Source: Pyronema omphalodes (lineage: Eukaryota; Ascomycota; Pezizomycetes; Pezizales; Pyronemataceae). From it: a DNA stretch of 17,650 bases. Below are positions 8,077-16,807 of the stretch, one piece after another. The notes under the pieces were generated by a model. It was not told the origin of the DNA, did not search any database, and saw nothing but the letters and a program-made list of their open reading frames with translations. The position numbers were made by a program, and so were the translations under genes. Each line of letters begins with the position of its first letter. The stretch's first letter is position 1. The stretch covers positions 1-17,650 of the forward strand of contig JAJJXM010000196.1 of assembly GCA_024516155.1 (NCBI GenBank). The letters run 5' to 3'.

Positions 8077-9520
8077 TTAAACCGCCGCCGGGCCACCTGC
8101 GCCCCCACTCTCCTCCCCTCTCTCAACTCCTCCGCCGGTGTCTCCTGACTCTTTGCCCTTTGAGACACCCGGGCCCGCCCTGCCCCTCTTCTCCTCCCCT
8201 CCCTCCCCTTCTCCTTCCTTCTTCCTCAGTCTTCTCGCTGCTCCCCCTCGCCTCTCTCCCCTTCTTGCCGGTGGTGTTGTTAGTCCAAGATTGCCATTCC
8301 CCAGCACAATCTGAACATTGATACCTCCGCTCTTCACGACTTCTGCCCAAGTCTTCTTCGCGGAGGGGGTATTCGTTTTCGGTTGGTGGGTAGTCTTTCC
8401 CCGTCCACCAGTCTTTGTCGTCGGGGGTTTGTTGCTGTTCTCCGTCGCGCGTTTCTTGTCGGCCTTATCGTTCCTCCTCTTCTTCTGCGCTTCCTTCCCC
8501 TCCACAGTCTTCCATCCATCCTTGTCCGCCAGGGCAGTGGTGGTGGGGGCATCGGGTAGAGTTGTGTCCTGAGCAGCATCGCTGTCAGGAGCGGGGTTGG
8601 TGGTCGCTTCGGTCGAGGTTATCGCGAGAGGGCGCGGGGGATACTTGAGCATCAGAGCATCAAGCGCATCCTGGGCGGCGGAGGTCGCGTGCTGTGAGTG
8701 CATCAGGCTGTGCTCCGGTGATGCATCTCGTTTCTTGTTGATTGCCGGTCGTTGGTTTGTCGGCGTGGTTGGTCCGGTGTTCTGATCGCTCCCTCGTCGC
8801 TTTCTTTTCCCGGGAGGGTTGCGTACAGCGTGCAGAACGTCCTGAATATCGTGCTGGACATGGGAGAGTTGCATCGTCATCTCCTCCATAGCGGAGGGGG
8901 AGGTCAGGCGGGCCTGGAAGAGGGAGGGCCTGTGGGACAATGCGTTCGTCGAGCTGTTTTGTGAGGGTGTCAACAGCAGCTTTGAGGGCTGCTGTTTCGG
9001 CGATGGACTTGTGGTAGGCCTTGCGTAGCGCCACCTCTTCCACGGCCATCTTGTCCATCTTTCTCGTCATTGTGTCGAGTTTATCGAAGACAGTTTGGAA
9101 GGCGCTTTCCATCTCGTCGCCGATTGCGCCTGTGCGCCGCTCGATGAGCCAGTCAAGGCGGGCTCCTACTGTCGCGTTGGCTGCGCAGTACTCAAGGATG
9201 TTTTCAGCACTGCTGTCGATTTCCCCCCCGAAGACATATGCGCTGACAGCTTCGTGCACCAGCTCTTTGCGCCATTTGCGAACTGGTGAATCGCCGTAAT
9301 CGGTGGCGTATCGTGGGGGTGGTGGTGGTGCTTCTGAGGCTACAGAAGGCGCGCGCTGGAGCGTGTTTCCGGCGCTGAATCCATCATTTTCATCGACTGT
9401 TCCGTCTCTTCCATCAAAAGTAGAATCGGATCTATCTTCTGGAAGGTCCACAAGGGCTTGGAACGCGTTCCCAGACTGTTTGGGCCGTGGGGCGCGGAGT
9501 TGGCGAGGTTTTGGTGGCAT
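8077..9520 (-). pseudogene. ORF1-like protein of copy A, near-intact with one frameshift
   Basis: It starts at ATG 9518-9520 (MPPKPRQ) and ends at a stop at 8077-8079. The 1,444 nt is one base more than 481 codons, which fits a single-base insertion. The frame changes between about 8890 and 8960, just before SAMEEMTMQLS. Order: basic start; FDGRDGTVDE motif near residue 35; helical region; likely coiled coil about residues 150-215 (EVALRKAYHKSIAETAALKA); KRKRRGS, a possible nuclear signal; Pro/Thr-rich linker; DGWKTVE; TWAEVVKSG; RG/KE/G-rich tail ending GGPAAV. A coiled coil plus basic tail suggests an oligomerising RNA-binding ORF1p. CCHC knuckles, endonuclease and RT are absent. The first half is clearly diverged from copies H, B and E. 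Confidence 0.75.
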
Positions 9521-9725
9521 TTCGCGTGGTGGGGTAAGCCAAAACGCGTGAAAACTCTGATTTCGCGGCGAAAATCAACGAAATCAACGTAGAACTCTCT
9601 GGAAATTCACAGAGATACGTAAATGAGTGCTGCGAATCCGAATCCGATGGAAAAATCGATGGTTTCGGTGCTGGTTGTTGCAAACGCAGGGGGGGGGGTC
9701 GCCGTTGCCGTGTGGTGTCTGTCGT

Positions 9726-9740
9726 TGAGGAAGAGGCCGT
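9726..9740. repeat. Target site duplication of copy A, right
   Basis: TGAGGAAGAGGCCGT, the mate of 909-923. H homology continues into GAGGTTCGGTGAGG, as in copy B at about 16165-16190. Confidence 0.88.
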
Positions 9741-10370
9741 GAGGTTCGGTGAGGGGGGCGCCGAAATGACTTGTTGCTGTTCGTCGATTTTCTTCGTCAG
9801 GGCGTCCACAGCAGCCTTGAGAGCTGCTGTTTCTGCCTGTGTAGAGTCGTATGCTGTGCGCAGCGTCGCGTTTTCGAAGAGCAGATCGTTGAATTTCGTC
9901 ATCATGACGTCGAATCTGCCGTGTATCGCATCGTTGTTGTTACGCATGGATTCATCGAGGGTATTGAAGCGTCGCTGTGTATCCCGGTGGATCTGTTGTA
10001 TCCCCAGGAAGTTGGCTCCAGTGAGTTCGGCGTAGTTGTCATGGAACAGCTGATCCAGGGTGACATAGTTGTCATCAGCTGCGACTGCCTCATTAATCGC
10101 AGATACACACAAGCGACGGTAGTTACTGAACCGGCTGTGTTCAGTTGTCGCCTGTTGCTGCTTTGTTGAAGCGGAAGGAACTGGTGATCCTGCCAAGACC
10201 ACGCTCGGGAAGGGCTTTCCAGCGAAGTTTCCATCAACTTCATCAACTTTTCCATCTCTTCCATCAAAAGTAGGATTGGATCCATCATGAGGAGGGTCGG
10301 CTAGAACGTTATACGCGTTTTCGGACCGTTTCGATCGTTGGGCGTTGTTCTGTCGTTGTTTTGGCGACAT
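9741..10370 (-). pseudogene. ORF1 of copy H, N-terminal part
   Basis: It starts at ATG 10368-10370 (MSPKQRQNN) in the context CGAAATG. The frame is open through the coiled-coil region to the copy A junction (TASSS), about 210 codons. Motifs: FDGRDGKVDE, DNYVTLDQLF, GIQQIHRDTQRRF, then AETAALKAAVDALTKKIDEQQQ with heptad-like spacing. With 89-923 it makes one ORF1 of about 488 codons split by copy A. The N-terminal half is intact and the C-terminal half is frameshifted. Confidence 0.75.
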
Positions 10371-10569
10371 TTCGTGAGGTGGGGTAAGCCAGAACTCGTG
10401 AAAACTCTGATTTTGCGACAAAAGTCAACAAAAACGACGTAGAATTCCCTGAAAATTCAGAGAATAACGTAACAGAGTGCTGCGAATCCGAATCCGATGA
10501 GAAAACCGGGGGTTCCGGTGCTCGTTGTTGAGAATGCAGGGGGGGGGGGTTGCCGTTGCCGTGTGGTGT

Positions 10570-11437
10570 TGATGATGGGCTGTGGATGATGAGCTGGCAA
10601 CGGGGTCTGACCACGAAGTTATACGCTTCGAGGTTCAAACACTACACCCCGACGCTGAGCCCCCCCACTCCCCCGGAGCGACTCAACTGGAGACAGACAG
10701 ACTGGAAGGTCTTCTCCGACACTTTGCGTTCATCAACTGAGGCAACACAAAGACAATGGAAGCGCTACCAGGCCTCCCCAACCCCCAACAACTCAGATGT
10801 GTGGCCCTGTCATTTCCGTCACCACATCACCACCACAGCAAAAGCATCCACTCCCACCGTGAGAGTCACCCCTTGTACCAAAAGATGGTGGACCGATGTC
10901 ACACCCTACATTGTGTGAGTATAGAATAGGTAACATGTATAACATGATGAGAACATGGCAAACTCGACAGGAGAATAAATAATAAGGTTGGTATCCCGGG
11001 CCGGAACCCCCTGTGGAGCTCCAGCTAGCCATGACACGTGATTCGTGACTTTCCGAAAGGACCTCACGAGGATCCTGGCCCAAGGCGTTGCTACCTGTTA
11101 TTCACTGTCAGTTTGGAGGATCACAGATGGATGGGAACGAGGAACAACTTACCTCATGGGTGTCGACTTACCCATGACAAAACTGCAGACGACGCTGATG
11201 AACACAGAAGACGATGGCGAAGTGAAACCTCCTATACTTGAGGTTGTGTTCCACCAAGCACGGCTACCAGAGGGCTTGCAAGAGAAGGCAATGCTCATAA
11301 GGATGCAAGGCAGACGAATGAGATCATCTGAAGTCTGAGTTGGGCAGATAGTCGGCCTCGGGAAAAGGCAGAGTCTAGTCAGCCAACAGGTGTGGAGCTT
11401 AGAAGAAGGGTCAAGATTGCATTAGCATGAGGCAAAG
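10570..11437. other. Non-repeated-looking flank between copies H and I
   Basis: This stretch is not repeated elsewhere in the window. It holds the LINE ORF2-like remnant at 10660-10918. From 10919 onward I see short open frames only. One open stretch (about 11042-11338, plus) lacks an ATG at its start and I do not recognise its product. GAATAAATAATAA at about 10972 could be a polyadenylation-like signal. No convincing gene. Confidence 0.5.
10660..10918 (+). pseudogene. LINE ORF2-like remnant (endonuclease-to-RT linker)
   Basis: The frame ending at TGA 10916-10918 encodes ERLNWRQTDWKVFSDTL, then a His/Thr-rich stretch, then TPCTKRWWTDVTPYIV. A W/N-x-x-T-D/N-W-x-x-F motif followed by a K-x-WW-T/N motif is typical of the segment between the endonuclease and RT in fungal and animal LINE ORF2 proteins. 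Nothing of the catalytic endonuclease or RT motifs is visible on either side, so this would be a fossil. The recognition rests on short motifs and needs a profile search. Confidence 0.45.
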
Positions 11438-11450
11438 TCCTGCAGCAAGA
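11438..11450. repeat. Target site duplication of copy I, left
   Basis: TCCTGCAGCAAGA at 11438-11450 is repeated exactly at 12237-12249. Confidence 0.88.
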
Positions 11451-11907
11451 CCTGGCGGACAAGGATGGATGGAAGACTGTGGAGGGGAAGGAAGCGCAGA
11501 AGAAGAGGAGGAACGATAAGGCCGACAAGCAACCCGCGACGGAGAACAGCAACAAACCCCCGACGACAAAGACTGGTCGACGGGGAAAGACTACCCACCA
11601 ACCGAAAACGAATACCCCCTCCACGAAGAAGACTTGGGCAGAAGTCGTGAAGAGCGGAGGTATCAATGTCCAGATTGTGCTGGGGAATGGCAATCTTGGA
11701 CTGACAACACCACCGGCAAGAAGGGGAGAGAGGCGAGGGGGGGCAGCGGGAAGACTGAGGAAGAAGGAAGGAGAAGGGGAGAGAGGGGAGGAGAAGAGGG
11801 ACAGGGCGGGCCCGGGTGTCTCAAAGGGCAAAGAGTCAGGAGACACCGGCGGAGGAGTTGAGAGAGGGGAGGAGAGTGGGGGCGTAGGTGGCCCGGCGGC
11901 GGTTTAA
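11451..11907 (+). pseudogene. ORF1 of copy I, C-terminal fragment
   Basis: An open frame with no ORF1 start, encoding DKDGWKTVEGKEAQKKR, the Lys/Thr/Pro-rich linker, TWAEVVKSG and the RG/KE/G-rich tail to a stop at 11905-11907. It has no internal stop or frameshift and is nearly the same as the copy A C-terminus, so it shows the correct frame for the tail that is shifted in copy H. An ATG at 11467-11469 could start a short product but there is no reason to think it is used. Confidence 0.75.
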
Positions 11908-12185
11908 CTTTGCTTTGGTTTTGTTTTTGCTTTGTGGGGGAAATAAAGGCGGAAAAATGGTTAAAAATGGGAGGGGAAGGGTGGAGGAAATGCGGGAACG
12001 ACCCGCCGAGGTGGCCTCCGAGCGTACAGGGCTCCTGGAACAGACGACGCTTGACGAACAAAAGCATAACGAGACTTGGGGGTCTACAACCCCACACCCT
12101 AACGACAAGCTCTGGGGCATACCCAGTGAGAGCCTGGCCTGACACCCGGGTTTCTTAATTTTGTATTTACTGTAGATTCCGCCAT

Positions 12186-12197
12186 AACCTTACGGTT
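12186..12197 (+). ncRNA. Conserved 3'-terminal hairpin (copy I)
   Basis: AACC-TTAC-GGTT, 19 nt upstream of the tail, in the sense orientation of the element. Confidence 0.6.
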
Positions 12198-12236
12198 GGA
12201 TGCGTGTATGAGTTCATAAATAAATAAATAAATAAA

Positions 12237-12249
12237 TCCTGCAGCAAGA
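12237..12249. repeat. Target site duplication of copy I, right
   Basis: TCCTGCAGCAAGA, the mate of 11438-11450, directly after the AAATAAA tail. Confidence 0.88.
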
Positions 12250-12452
12250 AACACTGGTCAGGGAAACTGTTGGATGGAACTGATATGACACGACCTTAGG
12301 CCAATGACTATCACCTGCAAGATAAGACGGCGATTGCGTACACATCAGGGTGTGGCTGCGCGCAAGTACGCGCAGGTGGGGCTGTATGACATCACACAGC
12401 AATGTGACGAGGCAGTGCACTCCGGTAAGGCATAGTCTGCCTTGTGATGACA
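12250..12452. other. Flank between copies I and F
   Basis: About 200 bp that continues the target sequence of copy I. No repeat match within the window, no convincing reading frame, no RNA gene seen. Confidence 0.4.
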
Positions 12453-12830
12453 GTTTGTTTGTTTGTTTGTTTATTCATTACTCGTATGCAACCTTATTGG
12501 TTATGACGAGGGTACAGGTTTATAGTACATGGAAAGTCAAAAGCAAAAACCAAAACAAAGTCCCGTCTCTACCTCCGCTGATCCTCCCTCAGGCTGTGAT
12601 TTTGTGGTCCTGTCCCCACTATTACTTCGTTGGTCTTGTTGTCCAACCGCGTCTGCTGTTCCAGTGCCCTGTTCGCACAGAGGCCACCGCGCCGGGTGTC
12701 CTCTCTTTCCTCCACCCTTCCCCTCCCATGTTTTAGCCATTTTTCCCGACTTTATTTCCTCCACGAACAAAAAAGAAAAAGATAACCTCGGCCGGCCCCA
12801 CTCTGCCCCTTCCCATCGCAAGCGACAACT
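12453..12830 (-). mobile_element. Retroposon copy F, second subfamily, 3' end fragment
   Basis: It begins with (TTTG)n at 12453-12473, a (CAAA)n tail in sense, then TTATTCATTACTCGTATGC and hairpin 12490-12502, then blocks homologous to the 3' UTR of copies A, B and I (GTTCCAG..GCCCTG..GCACAGAGGCCACC and CTCCACCCTTCCCCTCCCAT). Spacing is kept but the sequence is strongly diverged. It meets the 5' end of copy E at 12831, head to head. I found no target duplication for it. Confidence 0.7.
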
Positions 12831-14183
12831 ACACCACACGGCAACGGCGACCCCCCCCCCTGCATTCTCAACAACGAGCACCGAAACCCCCGGTTTTCTC
12901 ATCGGATTCGGATTCGCAGCACGCTGTTACGTTATTCTCTGAATTTTCAGGGAATTCTACGTTGTTTTTGTTGACTTTTGTCGCAAAATCAGAGTTTTCA
13001 CGAGTTTTGGCTTACCCCACCTCACGAAATGTCGCCAAAACAACGACAGAACAACGCCCGACGATCGAAACGGTCCGAAAACGCGTACAATGTTCTAGCC
13101 GACCTTCCTCATGATGGATCTACTCCTACTCTGGATGGAAGAGATGGAAAAGTTGATGAAGTTGATGGAAACTTCGCTGGAAAGCCCTTCCAGAGCGTGG
13201 TCTTGGCACGATCACCAGTTCCTTCGGCTTCAACATCGCAGCAACAGGCGAAAACTGAACACAGCCGGTTTAGTGACTACCGTCGCATGATGGTATCTGC
13301 AATTAATAAGGCAGTCGCAGTTGACGACAACTATGTCACCCTAGATCAACTGTTTATAGACAACTACGCCGGACTCACTGGAGCCAGCTTCCTGGGGATA
13401 CAACAGATCCACCAGGACACACAGCGTCGCTTCAATACCCTCGATGACACCATACGCAACAACAGCGATGAGATGCGCCTCAGATTCGACGTCATGATGA
13501 CGAAATTCAACATTCTGATGGGCCAAAACACGAAGCTGCGCGCAGCCTACGACTCTACACAGGCAGAAACAGCAGCTCTCAAGGCTGCTGTGGACGCCCT
13601 GACGAGGAAAATCGACGAACAGCAACAAGTCATTTCGGCGCCCCCCTCACCGAACCTCACGGCCTCTTCCTCAGCGATGGAAGAGATGACTATGCAACTG
13701 TCCGTCGTCCAACATGACATTCAGGATGTCCTGGACGCTGTTCGCAACCCTCCTGGCAAGAGAAAGCGAAGGGGAAGCGACCAGAACACCGAACCCACCT
13801 CACCGACAAACAGAAGACCGGTGAACCACAAACCGAGAGCGGCATCACCGGTGCGAAGCCTGATGCACTCAAAACATGCGACTACCGCCGCCCAGGACAA
13901 GCTTGATGCCCTCAAGCCTATGTCCCCCCTACCTCTCCTCGCGATCACGTCAACCGATGCGACACCGGAACCTCACCCTGACAGTCCATCTGCTCAGGAC
14001 ACACCTCTACCCGACGCCCCAAGCACTGCCCCTGCTGAGACGAACGGATGGAAGACTGTGGAGGCGAAGGCTGCACAGAGGAAGAAGCAGAAAGCGAAGG
14101 AGACGACACCTACGGCAGCGCCACCCAGCAAGACCCCTACAACAAAGAATGGTGGACGGGGAAAGAACACCCACCAACCCAGA
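12831..14183 (+). mobile_element. Retroposon copy E, plus strand, 3'-truncated
   Basis: It starts with ACACCACACGGCAACGG, the family 5' end, followed by a C-tract (12850-12860), a 5' UTR of about 198 nt, and ORF1 from 13029. Homology stops at about 14183 at the (TTTG)n start of copy G. The 3' part of ORF1, the 3' UTR and the tail are missing. Confidence 0.8.
13029..14183 (+). pseudogene. ORF1-like protein of copy E, 385 codons, truncated by copy G
   Basis: The cleanest N-terminal copy: ATG 13029-13031 (MSPKQRQNN) and no stop or frameshift until it runs into copy G, where the frame continues to a stop at 14283-14285 through (TTTG)n sequence. Order: basic N-terminus with RRSKRSENAY; DGRDGKVDE; DNYVTLDQLF near residue 100; GIQQIHQDTQRRFNTLDD; coiled-coil-like segment about 125-200; SAMEEMTMQLSVVQHDIQDVL near 215-235; KRKRRGS; Pro/Thr/Ala-rich linker; NGWKTVEAK; KTPTTKNGGRGKN at the end. 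TWAEVV and the basic tail are lost. It gives the reference frame for repairing the reading of B and D by comparison. Confidence 0.75.
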
Positions 14184-14576
14184 ACGTTTGTTTGTTTGTT
14201 TGTTTGTTCTCTCATTACTTGTTTGCAACCCGAAGGTTATGACAAGGGACAGATAAATACAAAAGAGAAGAAGAAAGAAATGTAAAAGCAAAAACCCAGT
14301 CTCCATCTCTACCAGTCTCCTCCTCTTGATCGTTGTGGTTGTGGGGTCTGTCCCCACTGTATACTACGGGGGTTTCTTGTGCAAGCGCGTCTGATGTTCC
14401 AAGTGCCCTGCTTGCACAGAGGCCGCCTCGCCGGGCTCCTCCCTTTCCTCCTCCCTTCCCCGTCCCATGTTTAGCCATTTTACCGCCTTTGTTTCCTCCG
14501 CGTACAAAAGAAAAAGAGAACTCCCGTCGTCCTCCCAATAAGGTTGCATACGAGTAATGAATAAACAAACAAACAA
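14184..14576. mobile_element. Copy G: two second-subfamily 3' ends facing outward
   Basis: The left part is antisense: (TTTG)n at 14186-14207, hairpin 14227-14238 with TTCG loop in sense, then 3' UTR blocks like those of copy F to about 14530. The right part is sense: CAATAAGGTTGCATACGAGTAATGAATAAAC followed by (AAAC)n to 14576, matching the last bases of copy F in reverse. So the 393-bp block has an element tail at each end. No target duplication is visible, and the flanks are E (plus) on the left and D (minus) on the right. Confidence 0.7.
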
Positions 14577-15019
14577 CATTCTTCGTTGTAGGGGTCTGTT
14601 TGGGTATCGCTGCCGTAGATGTCGTCTCCTTCGCTTTCATCTTCTTTTTCTGTGTAGCCTTCGCCTCCACCGTCTTCCATCCGTTGGTCTCAGCAGGGGC
14701 AGTGCTTGGGGCGTCGGGTAGAGGTGTGTCCTGAGCAGATGAACTGTCAGGGTGAGGTTCTGGTGTCGCTTCGGTCGACGTGATGGCGAGGAGAGGTAGG
14801 GGGGACGTAAGCTTGAGGGCATCAAGCTTGTCCTGGGCGGCGGTAGTCGCATGTTTCGAGTGCATCAGGCTTCGCACCGGTGATGCAGCTCTCGGTTTGT
14901 GGTTGACCGGTACTCTGGTCGATGATGAGGTGGGTTCGGTGTTCTGGTCGCTTCCCCTTCGCTTTCTCTTGCCAGGAGGGTTGCGAACAGCGTCCAGGAC
15001 ATCCTGGATGTCGTGGTGG
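14577..15019 (-). pseudogene. ORF1 of copy D, middle fragment
   Basis: Minus-strand ORF1 from the DIQDVL/KRKR region through the linker and TNGWKTVEAK to TPTTKN. It is open over at least 100 codons up to the G junction. It pairs with 13711-14151 of copy E in reverse. Confidence 0.7.
15005..15019. repeat. Target site duplication of copy B, left
   Basis: TGGATGTCGTGGTGG at 15005-15019 is repeated exactly at 16974-16988. It is ORF1 sequence of copy D. Confidence 0.9.
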
Positions 15020-15058
15020 TTTATTTATTTATTTATTTATTAACTCATACACGCATCC

Positions 15059-15070
15059 AACCGTAAGGTT
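15059..15070 (-). ncRNA. Conserved 3'-terminal hairpin (copy B)
   Basis: AACC-TTAC-GGTT in sense, next to the tail, same as copies A, C and I. Confidence 0.6.
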
Positions 15071-15349
15071 ATGGCGGAATCTACAGTAAATACAAAATTA
15101 AGAAACCCGGGTGTTAGGCCAGGCTCTCACTGGGTATGCCCCAGAGCTTGTCGTTAGGGTGTGGGGTTGTAGACCCCCAACTCTCGTTGTGCTTTTGTTC
15201 GTCAAGCGTCGTCTGTTCCAGGAGCCCTGTACGCTCGGAGGCCACCTCGCCGGGTCGTTCCCCCCATTTCCTCCACCCTTCCCCTCCCATTTTTAACCAT
15301 TTTTCCGCCTTTATTTCCCCCACAAAGCAAAAACAAAACCAAAGCAAAG

Positions 15350-16807
15350 TTAAACAGCCGCCGGGCCCCCTACGCCCCCACTCTCCTCCCCTCTCTCAAC
15401 TCCTCCGCCGGTGTCTCCTGACTCTTTGCCCTTTGAAACACCCGGGCCCGCCCTGCCCCTCTTCTCCTCCCCTCTCTCCCCTTCTCCCTCCTTCTTCCTC
15501 AGCCTTCTCGCTGCCCCGCCTCGCCTCTCTCCCCTTCTTGTCGGTGGTGTTGTAAGTCCAAGATTGCCATTCCCAAGCACAATCTGGACGTTGATGCCTC
15601 CGCTCTTGACGACTTCTGCCCAAGTCTTCTTTGCGGAGGGGGTTGTCTGTCTGGGTTGGTGGGTATTCTTTCCCCTTCCACCATTCTTCGTTGTAGGGGT
15701 CTTGCTGGGTGTTGCTGCCGTAGGTCTCGTCTCCTGCGCTTTCATCTTCTTCTTCTGCGTAGCCTTCGCCTCCACAGTCTTCCATCCGTTCGTCTCAGCA
15801 GGGGCAGTGCTTGGGGCGTCGGGTAGAGGTGTGTCCTGAGCAGATGAACTGTCAGGGTGAGGTTCCGGTGTCGCATCGGTTGACGTGATCGCGAGGAGAG
15901 GTAGGGGGGACATAGGCTTGAGGGCATCAAGCTTGTCCTGGGGCGGCGGTAGTCGCATGTTTCGAGTGCATCAGGCTTCGCACCGGTGATGCAGCTCTCG
16001 GTTTGTGGTTGACCGGTGCTCTGGTCGTTGGTGAGGTGGGTTCGGTTGTTCTGGTCGCTTCCCCTTCGCTTTCTCTTGCCGGGAGGGTTGCGGACAGCGT
16101 CCAGGACATCCTGAATGTCATGTTGGACGACGGACGGTTGCATAGTCATCTCTTCCATCGCTGAGGAAGAGGCCGTGAGGTTCGGTGAGGGGGGGCGCCG
16201 AAATGACTTGTTGCTGTTCCTCGATTTTCTTCGTCAGGGCGTCCACAGCAGCCTTGAGAGCTGCTGTTTCTGCCTGTGTAGAGTCGTATGCTGTGCGCAG
16301 CGTCGCGTTTTCGAAGAGCAGATCGTTGAATCTCGTCATCATGACGTCGAATCTGCCGTGTATCGCATCGTTGTTGTTGCGTATGGATTCCTCGAGTGTA
16401 TTGAAGCGTCGCTGTGTGTCCCGGTGGATCTGTTGTATCCCCAGGAAGTTGGCTCCAGTGAGTTCGGCGTAGTTGTCATGGAACAGCTGATCCAGCGTGA
16501 CATAGTTGTCATCAGCTGCGACTGCCTCATAATCGCAGATACACACAAGCGACGGTAGTGACTGAACCGGCTGTGTTCAGTTGTCGCCTGTTGCTGCTGT
16601 GTTGAGGGCGAGGGAACTGGTGATCCTGCCAAGACCACGCTCTGGAAGGGTTTTCCAGCGAAGTTTCCATCAACTTCATCAACTATTCCATCTCCTCCAT
16701 CAAAAGTAGGATTGGATCCATCATGAGGAGGGTCGGCTAGAACATTGTACGCGTTTTCGGACCGTTTCGATCGTCGGGCGTTGTTCTGTCGTTGTTTTTG
16801 GCGACAT
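15350..16807 (-). pseudogene. ORF1-like protein of copy B, several frameshifts
   Basis: The start codon is at 16805-16807 (MSPK), but an extra A in the A-run shifts the frame at codon 5. Further shifts lie near 16540 (at AIN/EAVAADD), near 16190 (SAPP), near 16035 and near 15943-15950 (AAQDKLD), judged from copies E and H. The last 150 or so codons (DALKPMS through TNGWKTVE, TWAEVVKSG, RG/KE-rich tail, GGPAAV) are open to the stop at 15350-15352. Total length of 1,458 nt, about 486 codons, matches copies A and H. The target duplication is exact although the ORF is decayed, so this copy may have been defective when it was made. Confidence 0.75.

Larger units (their letters stand above)
924..9725 (-). 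mobile_element. Retroposon copy A (ORF1-only LINE-like), full length, inserted in copy H
   Basis: Minus-strand copy carrying the LTR element in its 3' UTR. Without that element it is 924-1111 plus 7943-9725. The tail is a TTTA-type repeat at about 924-940, i.e. (TAAA)n in sense. The 3' UTR runs through the hairpin at 957-968, and ORF1 is 8077-9520. The family 5' end ACACCACACGG is at 9718; seven extra bases (9719-9725) separate it from the right target duplication. Copy length is about 1.96 kb. ORF1 and the 5' end are diverged from H, B and E, so A belongs to a distinct lineage of the same family. Confidence 0.9.
1..10569 (-). mobile_element. Retroposon copy H (ORF1-only LINE-like), oldest layer, interrupted by copy A
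   Basis: Minus-strand copy. It occupies 1-923 and resumes at 9741 after the insertion of copy A; its 3' UTR end and tail lie left of the window. The 5' terminus at about 10569 reads ACACCACACGGCAACGG on the minus strand, the same start as copies A and E. Adding the missing 3' UTR, estimated from copy A, to the 1,752 bases present gives about 1.99 kb, matching A (1.96 kb) and B (1.95 kb). No endonuclease or RT is encoded. The order is 5' UTR with a C-tract, ORF1, then 3' UTR. Boundaries are set by comparing copies within the window. Confidence 0.85.
11451..12236 (+). mobile_element. Retroposon copy I, 5'-truncated, plus strand
   Basis: 786 bp, starting inside ORF1 at CCTGGCGGACAAGG and ending in a (TAAA)n tail at 12216-12236. 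It is bounded by a 13-bp direct repeat. Sequence and length beyond the truncation match copy A closely. 5' truncation with an intact tail and duplication is the usual outcome of target-primed reverse transcription. Confidence 0.92.

Noticed and set aside
11042..11338. A 97-residue open frame as a gene
   Set aside because: No ATG at its start, no family recognised, in sequence flanked by repeats. Left as unknown flank.
11908..12215. tRNA-derived SINE head or Pol III A/B boxes in the 3' UTR
   Set aside because: No good B-box (GGTTCGANTCC) or cloverleaf seen; the segment is contiguous with ORF1 in copies A, B and I.
12453..14576. Twin-priming origin for copies F/E and G
   Set aside because: Twin priming leaves one tail. 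Here F and both ends of G each carry a tail, and no duplication frames a single event.
14184..14576. DNA transposon with terminal inverted repeats
   Set aside because: The inverted ends are element 3' tails (hairpin plus CAAA repeat) that also occur singly in copy F, with no target duplication and no transposase.
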